Source: CAWDDG01 sp963801065 (GTDB taxonomy: Bacteria > Actinomycetota > Actinomycetes > Jiangellales > Jiangellaceae). From it: a stretch of 64,000 nt of DNA. This document shows, piece by piece, positions 25,303 through 33,682 of this stretch. The position numbers and the translations under genes were made by a program. Below the pieces are notes generated by a model that saw only the letters and a program-made list of their open reading frames with translations, did no database searches and was not told the origin of the DNA. The DNA lies in the NCBI GenBank assembly GCA_963801065.1, contig CAWDDG010000008.1, positions 434,001 to 498,000 of the forward strand. Reading direction: 5' to 3'. How positions within the stretch are numbered: position 1 is the first letter of the stretch; each line of letters begins with the position of its first letter.

Positions 25303-25944
25303 TCAGGGCTGCTCGTGCACGCCGGCGACCCGCGGATCCGCCTCCAGGGCCTCGCCGATCGACGCCGCAGCCCCCCGCGACTCAGCGCTGTCCGGGCCCG
25401 GTAGCGGCACGAACACGGTGCGCCGGTAATACCTGAGTTCGTCGATCGAGTCGCGGATGTCGCCGAGCGCACGATGGTTGCCCGTCTTCTCCGGGCTGGC
25501 GAAGTAGACCCGCGGGTACCAGCGCCGGACCAGCTCCTTGATCGACGAGACGTCGACGTTGCGGTAGTGCAGCCAGGCCTCGACGTCGGGCAGGTCGCGG
25601 GCCAGGAAGAGACGGTCCATGTGGACGGTGTTACCCGCCAGTGGGGCCTTCCCGGGCTCGGGCACGTACTCCTGCAGGTATGCGAGGACCTGGGCGTTCG
25701 CGTAGTCCATGGTGACGCCCACGACGAGCTGGTCGATCAGCCCACTGGCCGTGTGCATCTTCCGGACGACGTCGCTCATCTGCTCGATCGCGCCGGCCGG
25801 CGGCCGGATGACCAGATCGACCCCGTCGCCCACCACGTTGAGCTCGCTGTCGGTGACCAGCACCGCGACCTCGATCAGCGCGTCGTAGACGAGATCGAGG
25901 CCGGTCATCTCGCAGTCGATCCAGACGAGGCGATCGCTGTTCAC
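25303..25944 (-). CDS. orn: Oligoribonuclease
   Basis: The 213-residue DEDDh exonuclease starts NSDRLVWIDCEMTGLD (Exo I, Asp/Glu) and keeps GNTVHMDRLFLARD (Exo II) and KTGNHRALGDIRDSI (Exo III, catalytic His and Asp). It degrades 2-5-nt RNAs and pGpG in the cytoplasm and is essential in many actinobacteria. GTG 25944 gives the usual N-terminus; a TTG three codons upstream is also possible. The C-terminus is about 20-25 residues longer than the E. coli enzyme. tRNA-His lies downstream, as is common in actinomycetes. Confidence 0.95.
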   Translation of the reverse strand: MNSDRLVWIDCEMTGLDLVYDALIEVAVLVTDSELNVVGDGVDLVIRPPAGAIEQMSDVVRKMHTASGLIDQLVVGVTMDYANAQVLAYLQEYVPEPGKAPLAGNTVHMDRLFLARDLPDVEAWLHYRNVDVSSIKELVRRWYPRVYFASPEKTGNHRALGDIRDSIDELRYYRRTVFVPLPGPDSAESRGAAASIGEALEADPRVAGVHEQP

Positions 25945-25965
25945 GCTGCCCAACCCTACGTGGCG

Positions 25966-26331
25966 TCAGCGGCGCCGACGGCGCCCGCGCCTAGACGTTG
26001 TGGACGGTGGGATCGGCGACTGGTCCGGCCGGGGCGCCGCCGACGACGCACGAGGAGCCCGCGACGTCGCGAAGCCCAGCGCGGCGACGACCAGGAGGGC
26101 GCCCACAACGACTGCCACCGCATACCACCGGGGATGGCCGCCGAGGATCAGCACCGCGCCTGCCACGACGGACGCGAGCATGCCGTAGACCGCGATCTCG
26201 CCGATCGACGTGCCGGCCATGACCTCGTCATCCCGGCTCATGTCTGCGCCCGCATGTCGACCGATCCGCGCTGGCGGATCCGCTGGCGCCGTGCCACTCA
26301 GGCGAGGGGCGGCACGGCGGTGCTTCGACAC
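25966..26331 (-). CDS. Two-helix membrane protein
   Basis: The 121-residue protein has a basic N-terminus, two hydrophobic helices (IAVYGMLASVVAGAVLIL and AVAVVVGALLVVAALGF) and a Ser/Pro/Arg-rich tail ending in five Arg. GTG 26331 has an excellent GGAGGAG; an internal ATG at MSRDDEVMAG is an alternative. It ends 21 bp before orn and may be co-transcribed with it. I do not recognise the family. Confidence 0.55.
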   Translation of the reverse strand: MSKHRRAAPRLSGTAPADPPARIGRHAGADMSRDDEVMAGTSIGEIAVYGMLASVVAGAVLILGGHPRWYAVAVVVGALLVVAALGFATSRAPRASSAAPRPDQSPIPPSTTSRRGRRRRR

Positions 26332-26480
26332 CGAACTCTCCTCCGGGGACGGTCAGGCTGCTGGAGCCGGTGCAGTGGTAGGTCCGGAGGCTAATCCCAG
26401 CGGGTTCGGCTCCCGTTGCCTGGGTAGGCCGCAGCGCTCTCGTACGCGTTCTTCGGAACGTCGCGGGCCCTGACGACTAG

Positions 26481-26580
26481 GCGACAGCGACGTTGGCCGT
26501 CGGCACGGGGTTCGTCCTGCTGGCGGCAGGATTCCTGCGACTCGGCATCCTCGCCGACTTCATCTCCCTGCCTCTTCTGG
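26481..26580 (+). pseudogene. SulP permease fragment
   Basis: About 30 codons read LAVGTGFVLLAAGFLRLG followed by ILADFISLPLL. This matches the conserved TGLxxLxxGxLRLGFLADFLSxPV segment of SulP sulfate/bicarbonate permeases. No other part of the transporter is nearby, and the frame is closed on both sides, so it is a short relic. It lies at the 3' end of the Lrp gene. Confidence 0.45.
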
Positions 26581-26595
26581 CCACTTCGACTCCGC

Positions 26596-27048
26596 TCACA
26601 TCGGGAGCGGTCGGTCGTGCACGATGCGCTTCATCACCAGCGTGGAGGTGATCCGTTGCACGCCTGGAAGTGCGGCGAGGTGGTCGTCTTCAAGCGCCTG
26701 ATAGGCGGCGAGGTCCTTGGTCAGGATACGCACGAGGTAGTCCGGGTCGCCGAAGAGACGCTCGGCCCGTAGTACCTCTGGGATGGCAGCCAGACCTTCT
26801 TCGAAATTCAGCAGCGTCTCGCGGTCCTCTTGCCGCATGGTCACGAAGGCCAGTACCTCGAATGTAAGGCCCACGGCCTCGGCATTCACCAGTGCCCGGT
26901 AGCCGGTGATGACCCCGTTGCGCTCAAGGTCGCGCAGACGGCGGTGACATGGCGAGAGCGACAACCCCACCTGTGCGGCCAGGTCGGTGACACTCAGACG
27001 GCCATCCAACTGCAGTACGGCAAGAATCTTCCGATCAATCGAATCCAC
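26596..27048 (-). CDS. Lrp/AsnC family regulator
   Basis: The 150-residue protein has the Lrp helix-turn-helix (IDRKILAVLQLDGRLSVTDLA, VGLSLSPCHRRLRDLE) and a RAM ligand domain (VTMRQED..., FGDPDYLVRIL). It likely senses an amino acid. GTG 27048 follows GGAAGGA. It is divergent from the AraC gene, with only 81 bp between, and a LysE exporter lies 1.1 kb away; Lrp proteins often control such exporters, so the LysE gene is a likely target. Confidence 0.88.
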   Translation of the reverse strand: MDSIDRKILAVLQLDGRLSVTDLAAQVGLSLSPCHRRLRDLERNGVITGYRALVNAEAVGLTFEVLAFVTMRQEDRETLLNFEEGLAAIPEVLRAERLFGDPDYLVRILTKDLAAYQALEDDHLAALPGVQRITSTLVMKRIVHDRPLPM

Positions 27049-27129
27049 GAGAGCTATCCTTCCACATCCGACTCATAGCAGGTCAGAATTTGAAAGCACT
27101 TCCCGGCACATCGCGGATAGTCTCCCGAC

Positions 27130-27993
27130 ATGCAGAGCGCGAGCACCGATTCGGTGTCTTACCGGCCGGGGTGTGGTGAACCTAGCGTCGCGGGCGTGAT
27201 CGGCGGTCGGCTCGACCGGAAGGCGCCTACGCGCGTCCGGTTGCGGGCCGGGGTGCACACGATGGTGTTGCACCACCCGGCCGGTCAGGTGGTGCGGGAG
27301 CATGCGCATCCTGGGTGGAGCATCGCTTTCCCGTGGGCGGCCGGGCACATCAGCTGGTGGACCGGCCAGGGCCGGGCCTGGCACGCGGCTGGAGTGATCT
27401 TCCCGCCGCAGGTCGCGCACCGGGTCAGCAGCGCCGCCGGTCACGTCTCGGTGTTCATCGATGCGTGGTACCTGGAACTCGGGCCCGGTCACCGGCGGGC
27501 CATTCCGCTCGATCACGCCACCGTCGAGCACCTGCGCGCCCTGTGGTCGCCGGACGACACCGCCGATCCCGACCAGCGTGCGCGGCAGACCGTGGCCTTC
27601 CTGCGGCGGCGGGACCTGCTGCCGCCGGCGGTCGCGATCGACCCGCGGGTGGCGGCCGCATTGCCGGGACTGGCGGCCGCCGACCGCGTCAAGCAGGTCG
27701 CCGCGGCGGTCGGGTTGTCGCCGTCGCGGCTGCGGGCCCTGATCCACGATCAGACCGGAACGCAGCCGGCCCGGCTGCGGATGTGGCAGCGGCTGCGGGC
27801 GGCCATCCTCGCCCTGCCGGCCAAGCCGATCGCCCTGGCCGCCTGCGACGCAGGCTTCGCCGACCAGGCCCACCTCACCCGCACCGCCACCCGACTCGTC
27901 GGCCAGACCCCCGGGGACCTGGCCCGCACCCTCACCAGCGCCCCACACCCTCGCCACCACGACCACACACCCGCCCTGGCCACCGCCGCATAA
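27130..27993 (+). CDS. AraC family transcriptional regulator
   Basis: The 287-residue protein has a cupin-like N-terminal sensor (VVREHAHPGWSIAFPW, HISWWTGQG) and a C-terminal AraC helix-turn-helix (AAVGLSPSRLRALIH, ALAACDAGFADQAHLTRTATRLVGQTPG). ATG 27130 comes 8 bp after TAGTCT, a plausible -10 element, so the mRNA may be leaderless. It is divergent from the Lrp gene; LysE is 130 bp downstream on the same strand and may be regulated by either. Confidence 0.88.
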   Translation: MQSASTDSVSYRPGCGEPSVAGVIGGRLDRKAPTRVRLRAGVHTMVLHHPAGQVVREHAHPGWSIAFPWAAGHISWWTGQGRAWHAAGVIFPPQVAHRVSSAAGHVSVFIDAWYLELGPGHRRAIPLDHATVEHLRALWSPDDTADPDQRARQTVAFLRRRDLLPPAVAIDPRVAAALPGLAAADRVKQVAAAVGLSPSRLRALIHDQTGTQPARLRMWQRLRAAILALPAKPIALAACDAGFADQAHLTRTATRLVGQTPGDLARTLTSAPHPRHHDHTPALATAA

Positions 27994-28123
27994 CCCGGCT
28001 CCTCCGGGCGAGTGCGCTCGCGGCGGGGCGGCGCGATCCGATCGGCGGCGCAGCTTCCACTCTTGATCGAAGCAAACGGGAGCTCACTGACGCAATCGAC
28101 GAGCACCGGCCCAGGGAGCAACT

Positions 28124-28741
28124 ATGGAAACCAGCGCAATCGCCGCCTTCTGGGGCGTGGCGCTCCTCCTCATCGTCGCTCCCGGAGCGGACTGGGCCTA
28201 CTCCCTCAGCGCTGCCCTGCGCGGCAACAAGGTCCGTTCCGCTGTGGGCGGTCTGATCACGGGCTACGCCCTCATGACCGTCGTGGTCGCCGCCGGTGTC
28301 GGTGCCCTCGTGGCCGGTGCGGACGAAGTGCTCACTTCCATCTCGCTGGTCGGAGGGGCCTACCTCGTCTGGCTGGGCATCTCGACGCTTCGAGACCCCT
28401 CCGCTTACACCGCCGCCAAACACGATGCGACGCGCACAGAACGCAGCACCTTCGTTGAAGGCATCGGCGTCAGCGGACTGAACCCCAAGGGCTTACTCAT
28501 CTTCCTGGCGATGCTGCCCCAGTTCACTACCCCACGGTCCCCATGGCCCGTCGCCGTACAGATGGGCGTCTTGGGAGTCACCTTCATCCTCACGTGCGCG
28601 GTGTTCTACTCCGTCCTGGGCTCCTTCGCCCGCAAGGTGCTCCAGGTGCTCCCTGCCGCGGCCCGCGCGATGAGCCGAGTCTCGGGCACCGGGATGGTCG
28701 TCATCGGTTCGCTACTCGTCATCGAACGCTTGCTGGCCTAG
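28124..28741 (+). CDS. LysE family amino acid exporter
   Basis: The 205-residue protein has about six transmembrane helices and the LysE/RhtB signature: IVAPGADWAYSLSAALRG near the N-terminus and GVSGLNPKGLLIFLAMLPQF in the middle. It exports amino acids or related small molecules by proton exchange. ATG 28124 follows GGGAG. Lrp and AraC regulators precede it. Confidence 0.9.
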   Translation: METSAIAAFWGVALLLIVAPGADWAYSLSAALRGNKVRSAVGGLITGYALMTVVVAAGVGALVAGADEVLTSISLVGGAYLVWLGISTLRDPSAYTAAKHDATRTERSTFVEGIGVSGLNPKGLLIFLAMLPQFTTPRSPWPVAVQMGVLGVTFILTCAVFYSVLGSFARKVLQVLPAAARAMSRVSGTGMVVIGSLLVIERLLA

Positions 28742-28812
28742 GAGCTCGGGAAGCCGCTCTCGAAGCACGCGGTCATCGGCTATGAGCGCAAGCTCAGACT
28801 GGTGTCACAAAG

Positions 28813-28885
28813 CGCGCCCGGCAGGACTCGAACCTGCGACCAAGTGCTTAGAAGGCACCTGCTCTGTCCACTGAGCTACGGGCGC
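28813..28885 (-). tRNA. tRNA-Arg (TCT)
   Basis: The minus-strand 73-nt cloverleaf has acceptor GCGCCCG/CGGGCGC, anticodon loop CTTCTAA (anticodon TCT) and T-loop GTTCGAGTC; discriminator G, no CCA. Confidence 0.95.
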
Positions 28886-28905
28886 ATGGACGGTCCTATT
28901 GTGCG

Positions 28906-29451
28906 TCAAGCGCTCCGGGCCAGGCCTTCCACAACCTCGGCGCCCGGCCAGCTGGCGAGTGTCCGTCCGGGAAGGGCGAGCTTGGACCGCCGCACGCCGC
29001 TGCCGATGATCGCGTACGGCAAGTCCGCGACGGCGGCATCGACCAGGATCGGCCAGTCCGGCGGCAGCCCGATCGGGGTGATCCCGCCGTACTCCATTCC
29101 GGTGGCCGCGACGGCGTCGTCCATCGAGAGGAACGACGCCTTCCGGACGTCGAGGCGCCGCTTGACCACGCCGTTGACGTCGGCCCGCGTGGTGGCGAGA
29201 ACCATGCAGGCTGCGACCCGCTGCTCGCCGCCCCGCCGGCCGGAGACGACGACACAGTTCGCCGAGACCTCCAGCGGCACGTCATAGGCAGCGCAGAACT
29301 GGGCCGTGTCGGCGAGGTCAGGGTCGATCTCGGCGACGTACACGGCTGCCTCCGGACGGGCAGTCAGCGCTTGTGCAACGGGGCGGCCGAGCAGGTCGGG
29401 TCGGTCCGAGACGGCGACGGTCTTCAGCGTGCCGATCGACGGTTCGTCCAC
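28906..29451 (-). CDS. YbaK/EbsC aminoacyl-tRNA deacylase family
   Basis: The 181-residue protein fits the YbaK/ProX trans-editing fold: EVSANCVVVSGRRGG, MVLATTRADVNGVVKRRL with the conserved Lys near VKRRLD, and ATGMEYGGITPIGLPPDWPI (the GxxPxGLP active loop). It probably hydrolyses mischarged aminoacyl-tRNA, or acts on related esters. GTG 29451 was chosen because homology starts soon after; the ribosome site is weak. The promoter would lie between it and the terminator at 29558. Confidence 0.85.
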   Translation of the reverse strand: MDEPSIGTLKTVAVSDRPDLLGRPVAQALTARPEAAVYVAEIDPDLADTAQFCAAYDVPLEVSANCVVVSGRRGGEQRVAACMVLATTRADVNGVVKRRLDVRKASFLSMDDAVAATGMEYGGITPIGLPPDWPILVDAAVADLPYAIIGSGVRRSKLALPGRTLASWPGAEVVEGLARSA

Positions 29452-29557
29452 GTCGGCCGACTCTAGCGATCCGGTGCACGACGATGGTCGGTCGCATGGG
29501 GGCTGCGGCCGGCCGGGACAACGTCCGGCGTCACCCGTGCCAGCCGATACCTGGCCC

Positions 29558-29599
29558 GTGGGTCCGTTACCAGGTGCCGAGACCTGGTAACGGACCCAC
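29558..29599 (-). terminator. 18-bp perfect stem terminator
   Basis: Arms GTGGGTCCGTTACCAGGT and ACCTGGTAACGGACCCAC enclose a 6-nt loop, 45 bp past the PEBP stop. The very stable stem without a T-run is typical of actinomycete terminators. It also insulates the downstream YbaK gene. Confidence 0.75.
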
Positions 29600-29644
29600 A
29601 GGCCCACTTAACGTGATCATTTGGGAAGCCTGCGGCCGGAAGTG

Positions 29645-30190
29645 TCAGTGGGCGTACGTTGCGACCACCATGCCGCGGGCGAGGGTGTGGAAGGCCAGGT
29701 TGAACGAGACCACGGCCGGGCTGGCGTCGGCCGGAACGCCCAGCGACTCGACGTCCGCGGCGTGCACGACGAAGTAGTAGCGGTGCGGTCGGTCACCCTC
29801 CGGTGGTGCGGGACCGGAGTAGCCCGTCGAGCCGGTGTCGTTGCGAACCGAGAAGGCCGCGGGAGGAAGCCCCGAACCGTCCTCGGCGCCGGCCCCACGC
29901 GGAAGCTCGGTGGTGGTCGCGGGCAGGTCGACGACGACCCAGTGCCAGAAGCCGCTGGGCGTCGGAGCGTCCGGGTCGAAGCACGTCACGACGTAGCTGC
30001 GTGTCTCCCCTGGAGCCCCGGACCAGCGCAGGTGCGGGGAGACGTTGCCGCCGGTGAGGCCCCAGTCGTCGAACACGTGCTCGTGGCCCATGGGCTCGCC
30101 GTTGCTGATGTCGTCGCTCTCGACGTTGAAGGTTCCGACAGCCGGGAGGAGCTCGTAGGGGTCTGGGGCGACCGGCCGATCCAGCGACAT
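29645..30190 (-). CDS. YbhB/YbcL family Raf kinase inhibitor-like protein (PEBP)
   Basis: The 181-residue protein has the bacterial PEBP pattern: GGNVSPHLRWSGAPGETRSY, TCFDPDAPTPSGFWHWVVVDLP (the anion pocket DPDAP/HW) and GYSGPAPPEGDRPHRYYFVVHA. These proteins bind phosphorylated or lipid ligands; the bacterial role is unclear. ATG 30190 has a perfect AGGAGG. It is divergent from the GTPase pair and ends at a strong terminator. Confidence 0.92.
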   Translation of the reverse strand: MSLDRPVAPDPYELLPAVGTFNVESDDISNGEPMGHEHVFDDWGLTGGNVSPHLRWSGAPGETRSYVVTCFDPDAPTPSGFWHWVVVDLPATTTELPRGAGAEDGSGLPPAAFSVRNDTGSTGYSGPAPPEGDRPHRYYFVVHAADVESLGVPADASPAVVSFNLAFHTLARGMVVATYAH

Positions 30191-30302
30191 CCGTCCTCCT
30201 TGGCAGGCATGCTTCCAGGCCGACGCTAGTGGGTGATCAGCCACGAGCCCATACCCAATCCGACGTGTCGCTTGGCCCGGAGCATGTGCTACCGGCAGGA
30301 TC

Positions 30303-32024
30303 ATGGCCGTGGCGATCACGCAGGCCCCCGAGAGCGTTCTCGACGCACTCGGTGTGCTGCGCGAGAGGGTCGACGCGGTGCAGCTGCCCCTCGAGCTCCC
30401 GAACGCTCCCGCGGCCCGACGGACGCGTCGCGAAGTGGTAGCGCAGCTCGACGACTACGTTCTGCCTCGACTCCGCGAGATCGACGCGCCGCTGCTGGCA
30501 GTGGTCGGCGGGTCGACCGGTGCCGGCAAGTCCACGCTGGTGAACGCCGTCGTCGGCCGGCCGATCAGCGAGACCGGTGTGCTGCGCCCGACCACCAGGG
30601 CTCCTGTTCTCGCCTTCCACCCCGAGGACGCCGACTGGTTCACGGGCAACCGGATCCTTCCCGACCTCGCCCGGGTCACCGCGAGCGATCTTGCGGAACC
30701 GGGTTCGCTGCTCCTTGTTCCCGACGACGCCGTGCCGCAGGGCCTGGCCCTGCTGGACGCACCGGACATCGACTCCGTCGTCACCGAGAACCGCCAGCTG
30801 GCCCGTGAGCTGCTCGCCGCGGCGGATCTGTGGGTGTTCGTGACGACCGCGGCTCGCTATGCCGACGCCGTTCCATGGGACCTGCTGCGCGCTGCCGTAG
30901 ACCGCAGCGCCGCTGTGGCGGTCGTCCTCGACCGGGTCCCGGCCGGAGCCGAAGACGAGGTCCGGCGGCATTTCGCCTCGATGCTGTCCGAGCACGGTCT
31001 CGGGACCGCCCCGCTGTTCGTCGTCGGCGAGACGACGGTGGACGAGAACGGCATGCTCCCGGCGGGGCATGCCGAACCGGTGTCGGCGTGGCTGCACGGT
31101 CTCGCGTCGGACAGCGCCGCGCGGGCCGAGGTCGTCCGGCGCACCCTCGACGGTGCAGTCGGCGGGATCGTCCGCAAGTCGCCACCGCTGGCCGAGGCGG
31201 CGGACGGGCAGCGCGCGGTGGCCGGGCGCCTTCGCACCGCTGCCGATCAGGAGTACTCCGAGGCGGTCGCGGCGGTGGCCCGGGCGACGAGAGATGGGAG
31301 TCTGCTGCGTGGTGAGGTGCTCGCACGCTGGCAGGAGTTCGTCGGCACCGGCGACTTCTTCCGCTCGCTCGAGGAAACCGTCGGACGGCTGCGAGACCGG
31401 GTCGCGGCGTACCTGCGCGGCCGACCGCACCCCGCCGCCGAGGTCGAGGAGGCGATCGAGCACGGTCTGCAGGCCCTGCTGATCGACGAGGCCGACCGTG
31501 CGGCCGAACGCGTCGACGCGGCCTGGCGGGCCGACCCGGCCGGACGCGCCCTGCTCGGCGACGACGACCTGTCCCGCAGCAGCGAGGACTTCAGCGGCGC
31601 GGCGGCCGAACAGGTTCGCGCCTGGCAGGGTGCCGTGCTCGACCTGGTCCGCACCGAAGGCCAGGACAAACGCTTCACCGCGCGCGTCCTCTCGTTCGGA
31701 GTCAACGGCCTGGCTATCGCCCTGATGATCGTGGTGTTCGCGTCGACGGCGGGCTTGACCGGTGCCGAGATCGGCATTGCCGGCGGAACGGCCGTCGTCG
31801 GGCAGAAGCTGCTCGAGGCGATCTTCGGCGACCAGGCGATCCGGCGGCTGGCCGAGGCGGCGCGGGCCGACCTGCGCCGGCGTGCCGACGCGTTGATGGC
31901 GGGGCAGCGGGCACGGTTCACCGGCCGCCTCGACGGTCTCGGGCTGGAGGTCGCGGCCGGACAGGCGCTGCGCGAGGCCCTGGTCCGGGTTGGCCAGGCC
32001 CGCGAGCAGGGGGCTGACGGATGA
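30303..32024 (+). CDS. Dynamin-like GTPase, first of pair
   Basis: The 573-residue protein has a P-loop at 69-77 (GGSTGAGKS), a G3-like LLDAPDIDS, and a helical stalk. A hydrophobic pair of segments near 465-500 (GLAIALMIVVFASTAGL, IGIAGGTAVVG) could insert in the membrane. G4 is atypical (no clear NKxD; VVLDRVPAG instead). Bacterial dynamin-like pairs remodel membranes or support cell division and stress survival. ATG 30303 is close to the promoter region shared with PEBP. Its stop overlaps the start of the second GTPase (ATGA), so a stoichiometric pair is likely. Confidence 0.8.
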   Translation: MAVAITQAPESVLDALGVLRERVDAVQLPLELPNAPAARRTRREVVAQLDDYVLPRLREIDAPLLAVVGGSTGAGKSTLVNAVVGRPISETGVLRPTTRAPVLAFHPEDADWFTGNRILPDLARVTASDLAEPGSLLLVPDDAVPQGLALLDAPDIDSVVTENRQLARELLAAADLWVFVTTAARYADAVPWDLLRAAVDRSAAVAVVLDRVPAGAEDEVRRHFASMLSEHGLGTAPLFVVGETTVDENGMLPAGHAEPVSAWLHGLASDSAARAEVVRRTLDGAVGGIVRKSPPLAEAADGQRAVAGRLRTAADQEYSEAVAAVARATRDGSLLRGEVLARWQEFVGTGDFFRSLEETVGRLRDRVAAYLRGRPHPAAEVEEAIEHGLQALLIDEADRAAERVDAAWRADPAGRALLGDDDLSRSSEDFSGAAAEQVRAWQGAVLDLVRTEGQDKRFTARVLSFGVNGLAIALMIVVFASTAGLTGAEIGIAGGTAVVGQKLLEAIFGDQAIRRLAEAARADLRRRADALMAGQRARFTGRLDGLGLEVAAGQALREALVRVGQAREQGADG

Positions 32025-33649
32025 AGCTCCTGCGCCGACCTGTCCGCACCGGCCTCCCCGAGCGACTCGACGCCCTGGCCGTGGCCGCCGAGGACGCTGA
32101 AGGCCGGCTGCCGGTCGGCCTGATCGAGCATGCCCGCGAGATCGTCGACCGGGCCGGCCAACGCAGGCGCCTGTCCGCCGACCACACCGTCGTGGCGCTG
32201 GTCGGCGCCACCGGAGGCGGGAAGTCATCGGTGTTCAATGCGGTGGCAGGGATCGAGCTGGCCCGGGTGGGCGTTCGGCGCCCCACCACGGCCGAGCCGC
32301 TCGCCTGTGTGTGGGGCACGCGGGGCGTGACGCCGCTGCTCGAATGGCTGGGGATCCCGGTGCGCCACCGGGTGCCGAAGGAGAGTGTCCTGGACTCCGG
32401 TGCCGAGGACGCCCTGGACGGTCTCGTGCTGCTCGACCTGCCCGACAACGACTCCACCGACCTGTCGCACCGCGCTCAGGTCGACCGGCTGGTCGAGATG
32501 GTGGACCTGTTCGTGTGGGTGATGGATCCGCAGAAGTATGCCGACGCCGCCGTGCACGAGCGGTACCTGCGGCCACTGGCGAGCCATGCCGCCGTCACTG
32601 TGGTCGTCCTCAACCAGATCGACCTCCTGTCTCCGACCGACGTCGAGAGGTGCGTGCGCGACCTGCAGAGGCTGCTCGCCGACGACGGGCTGCCGAAGGT
32701 GCCCGTCGTGCCCATGTCCGCGAAAACCGGCGCTGGCATGGCCAGGTTGGTCTCGGTGCTGCGCGAGGCCGTCGCGCAACGCCGGTCGTCCGACGCGCGG
32801 GTCGCGGCGGACGTGCATGACGCGGCGGCCCGCCTGCTGGCGGCCACCGGCGAACGAGAGCCGGCCGGCGTCGGCGACGACGACCGTCGGCGGCTGGTCG
32901 ATGCGCTGGCTGACGCGGCGGGCGTGGACGTGGTCGCCGACGCGGTCGGCAGGTCGTTCACGCGACGGGCCCGTGCTGCGACCGGGTGGCCGGTGACCCG
33001 CTGGCTGGCCCGTCTGCGTCCGGACCCGCTGCGCCGGCTGCGCCTGGATCGGCAGGGCGTCGACGCTCGGGTGGTGCGCACGTCACTTCCGGCGGCGACA
33101 CCCGTGCAGCGGGCCCGCTCGGACTCCGCGATCCGGAGGCTGGCTGACGCAGCCGCGGGCGGGGTCGCGCCGCCTTGGATGACGACCGTCAGGTCGGCGG
33201 CCAACACCGCCGCCGAGCGGCTGCCGGATACTCTCGACCAGGCCGTCGCAGGAACCGATCTGGAGACCGAGAAGCGGCCGCGCTGGTGGTCTGCCGTCGG
33301 TGCGGTGCAATGGCTGGCTCTGGCGGCGCTGGTCGTAGGCGGGCTGTGGCTTCTCGCGCTGGGGATCGCGGCCTGGCTGAGGCTGCCGGACATCCCGACT
33401 CCGGACTGGGGTGTCGTGCCGGTGCCCACCCTGCTGCTTCTCGGTGGCCTCGTCGTGGGGATCGCAACGGCCGTCGTCAGCGCGTTCGCGGCGCGGACGG
33501 GGGGCCGACGCCGCGCGGAGTCGGTGCGGCGGCGGCTCCGCGCCGCCGTCGGCGACGCCGCCGACCAGGTCGTCCTCGCCCCGATCACGACCGAGCTCGA
33601 CCGACTCCGGTCGTTCCGGACTGCCGCCCTGGTCGCGCGCGGCGACTGA
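32021..33649 (+). CDS. Dynamin-like GTPase, second of pair
   Basis: The 542-residue protein carries P-loop GATGGGKSS at 62-70, G3 LLDLPDNDSTDL, and G4 VVLNQIDLLS, a cleaner GTPase set than its partner. Two transmembrane segments near 425-480 (LALAALVVGGLWLLALGIAAWL, LLLLGGLVVGIATAVVSAF) anchor it. It starts 4 bp inside the first GTPase gene. Heteromeric membrane-remodelling GTPases are the best analogy; the exact function is unknown. Confidence 0.82.
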   Translation: MKLLRRPVRTGLPERLDALAVAAEDAEGRLPVGLIEHAREIVDRAGQRRRLSADHTVVALVGATGGGKSSVFNAVAGIELARVGVRRPTTAEPLACVWGTRGVTPLLEWLGIPVRHRVPKESVLDSGAEDALDGLVLLDLPDNDSTDLSHRAQVDRLVEMVDLFVWVMDPQKYADAAVHERYLRPLASHAAVTVVVLNQIDLLSPTDVERCVRDLQRLLADDGLPKVPVVPMSAKTGAGMARLVSVLREAVAQRRSSDARVAADVHDAAARLLAATGEREPAGVGDDDRRRLVDALADAAGVDVVADAVGRSFTRRARAATGWPVTRWLARLRPDPLRRLRLDRQGVDARVVRTSLPAATPVQRARSDSAIRRLADAAAGGVAPPWMTTVRSAANTAAERLPDTLDQAVAGTDLETEKRPRWWSAVGAVQWLALAALVVGGLWLLALGIAAWLRLPDIPTPDWGVVPVPTLLLLGGLVVGIATAVVSAFAARTGGRRRAESVRRRLRAAVGDAADQVVLAPITTELDRLRSFRTAALVARGD

Positions 33650-33682
33650 GGCTCGGCACCGGCGGTGACCCGCAACGATGGC

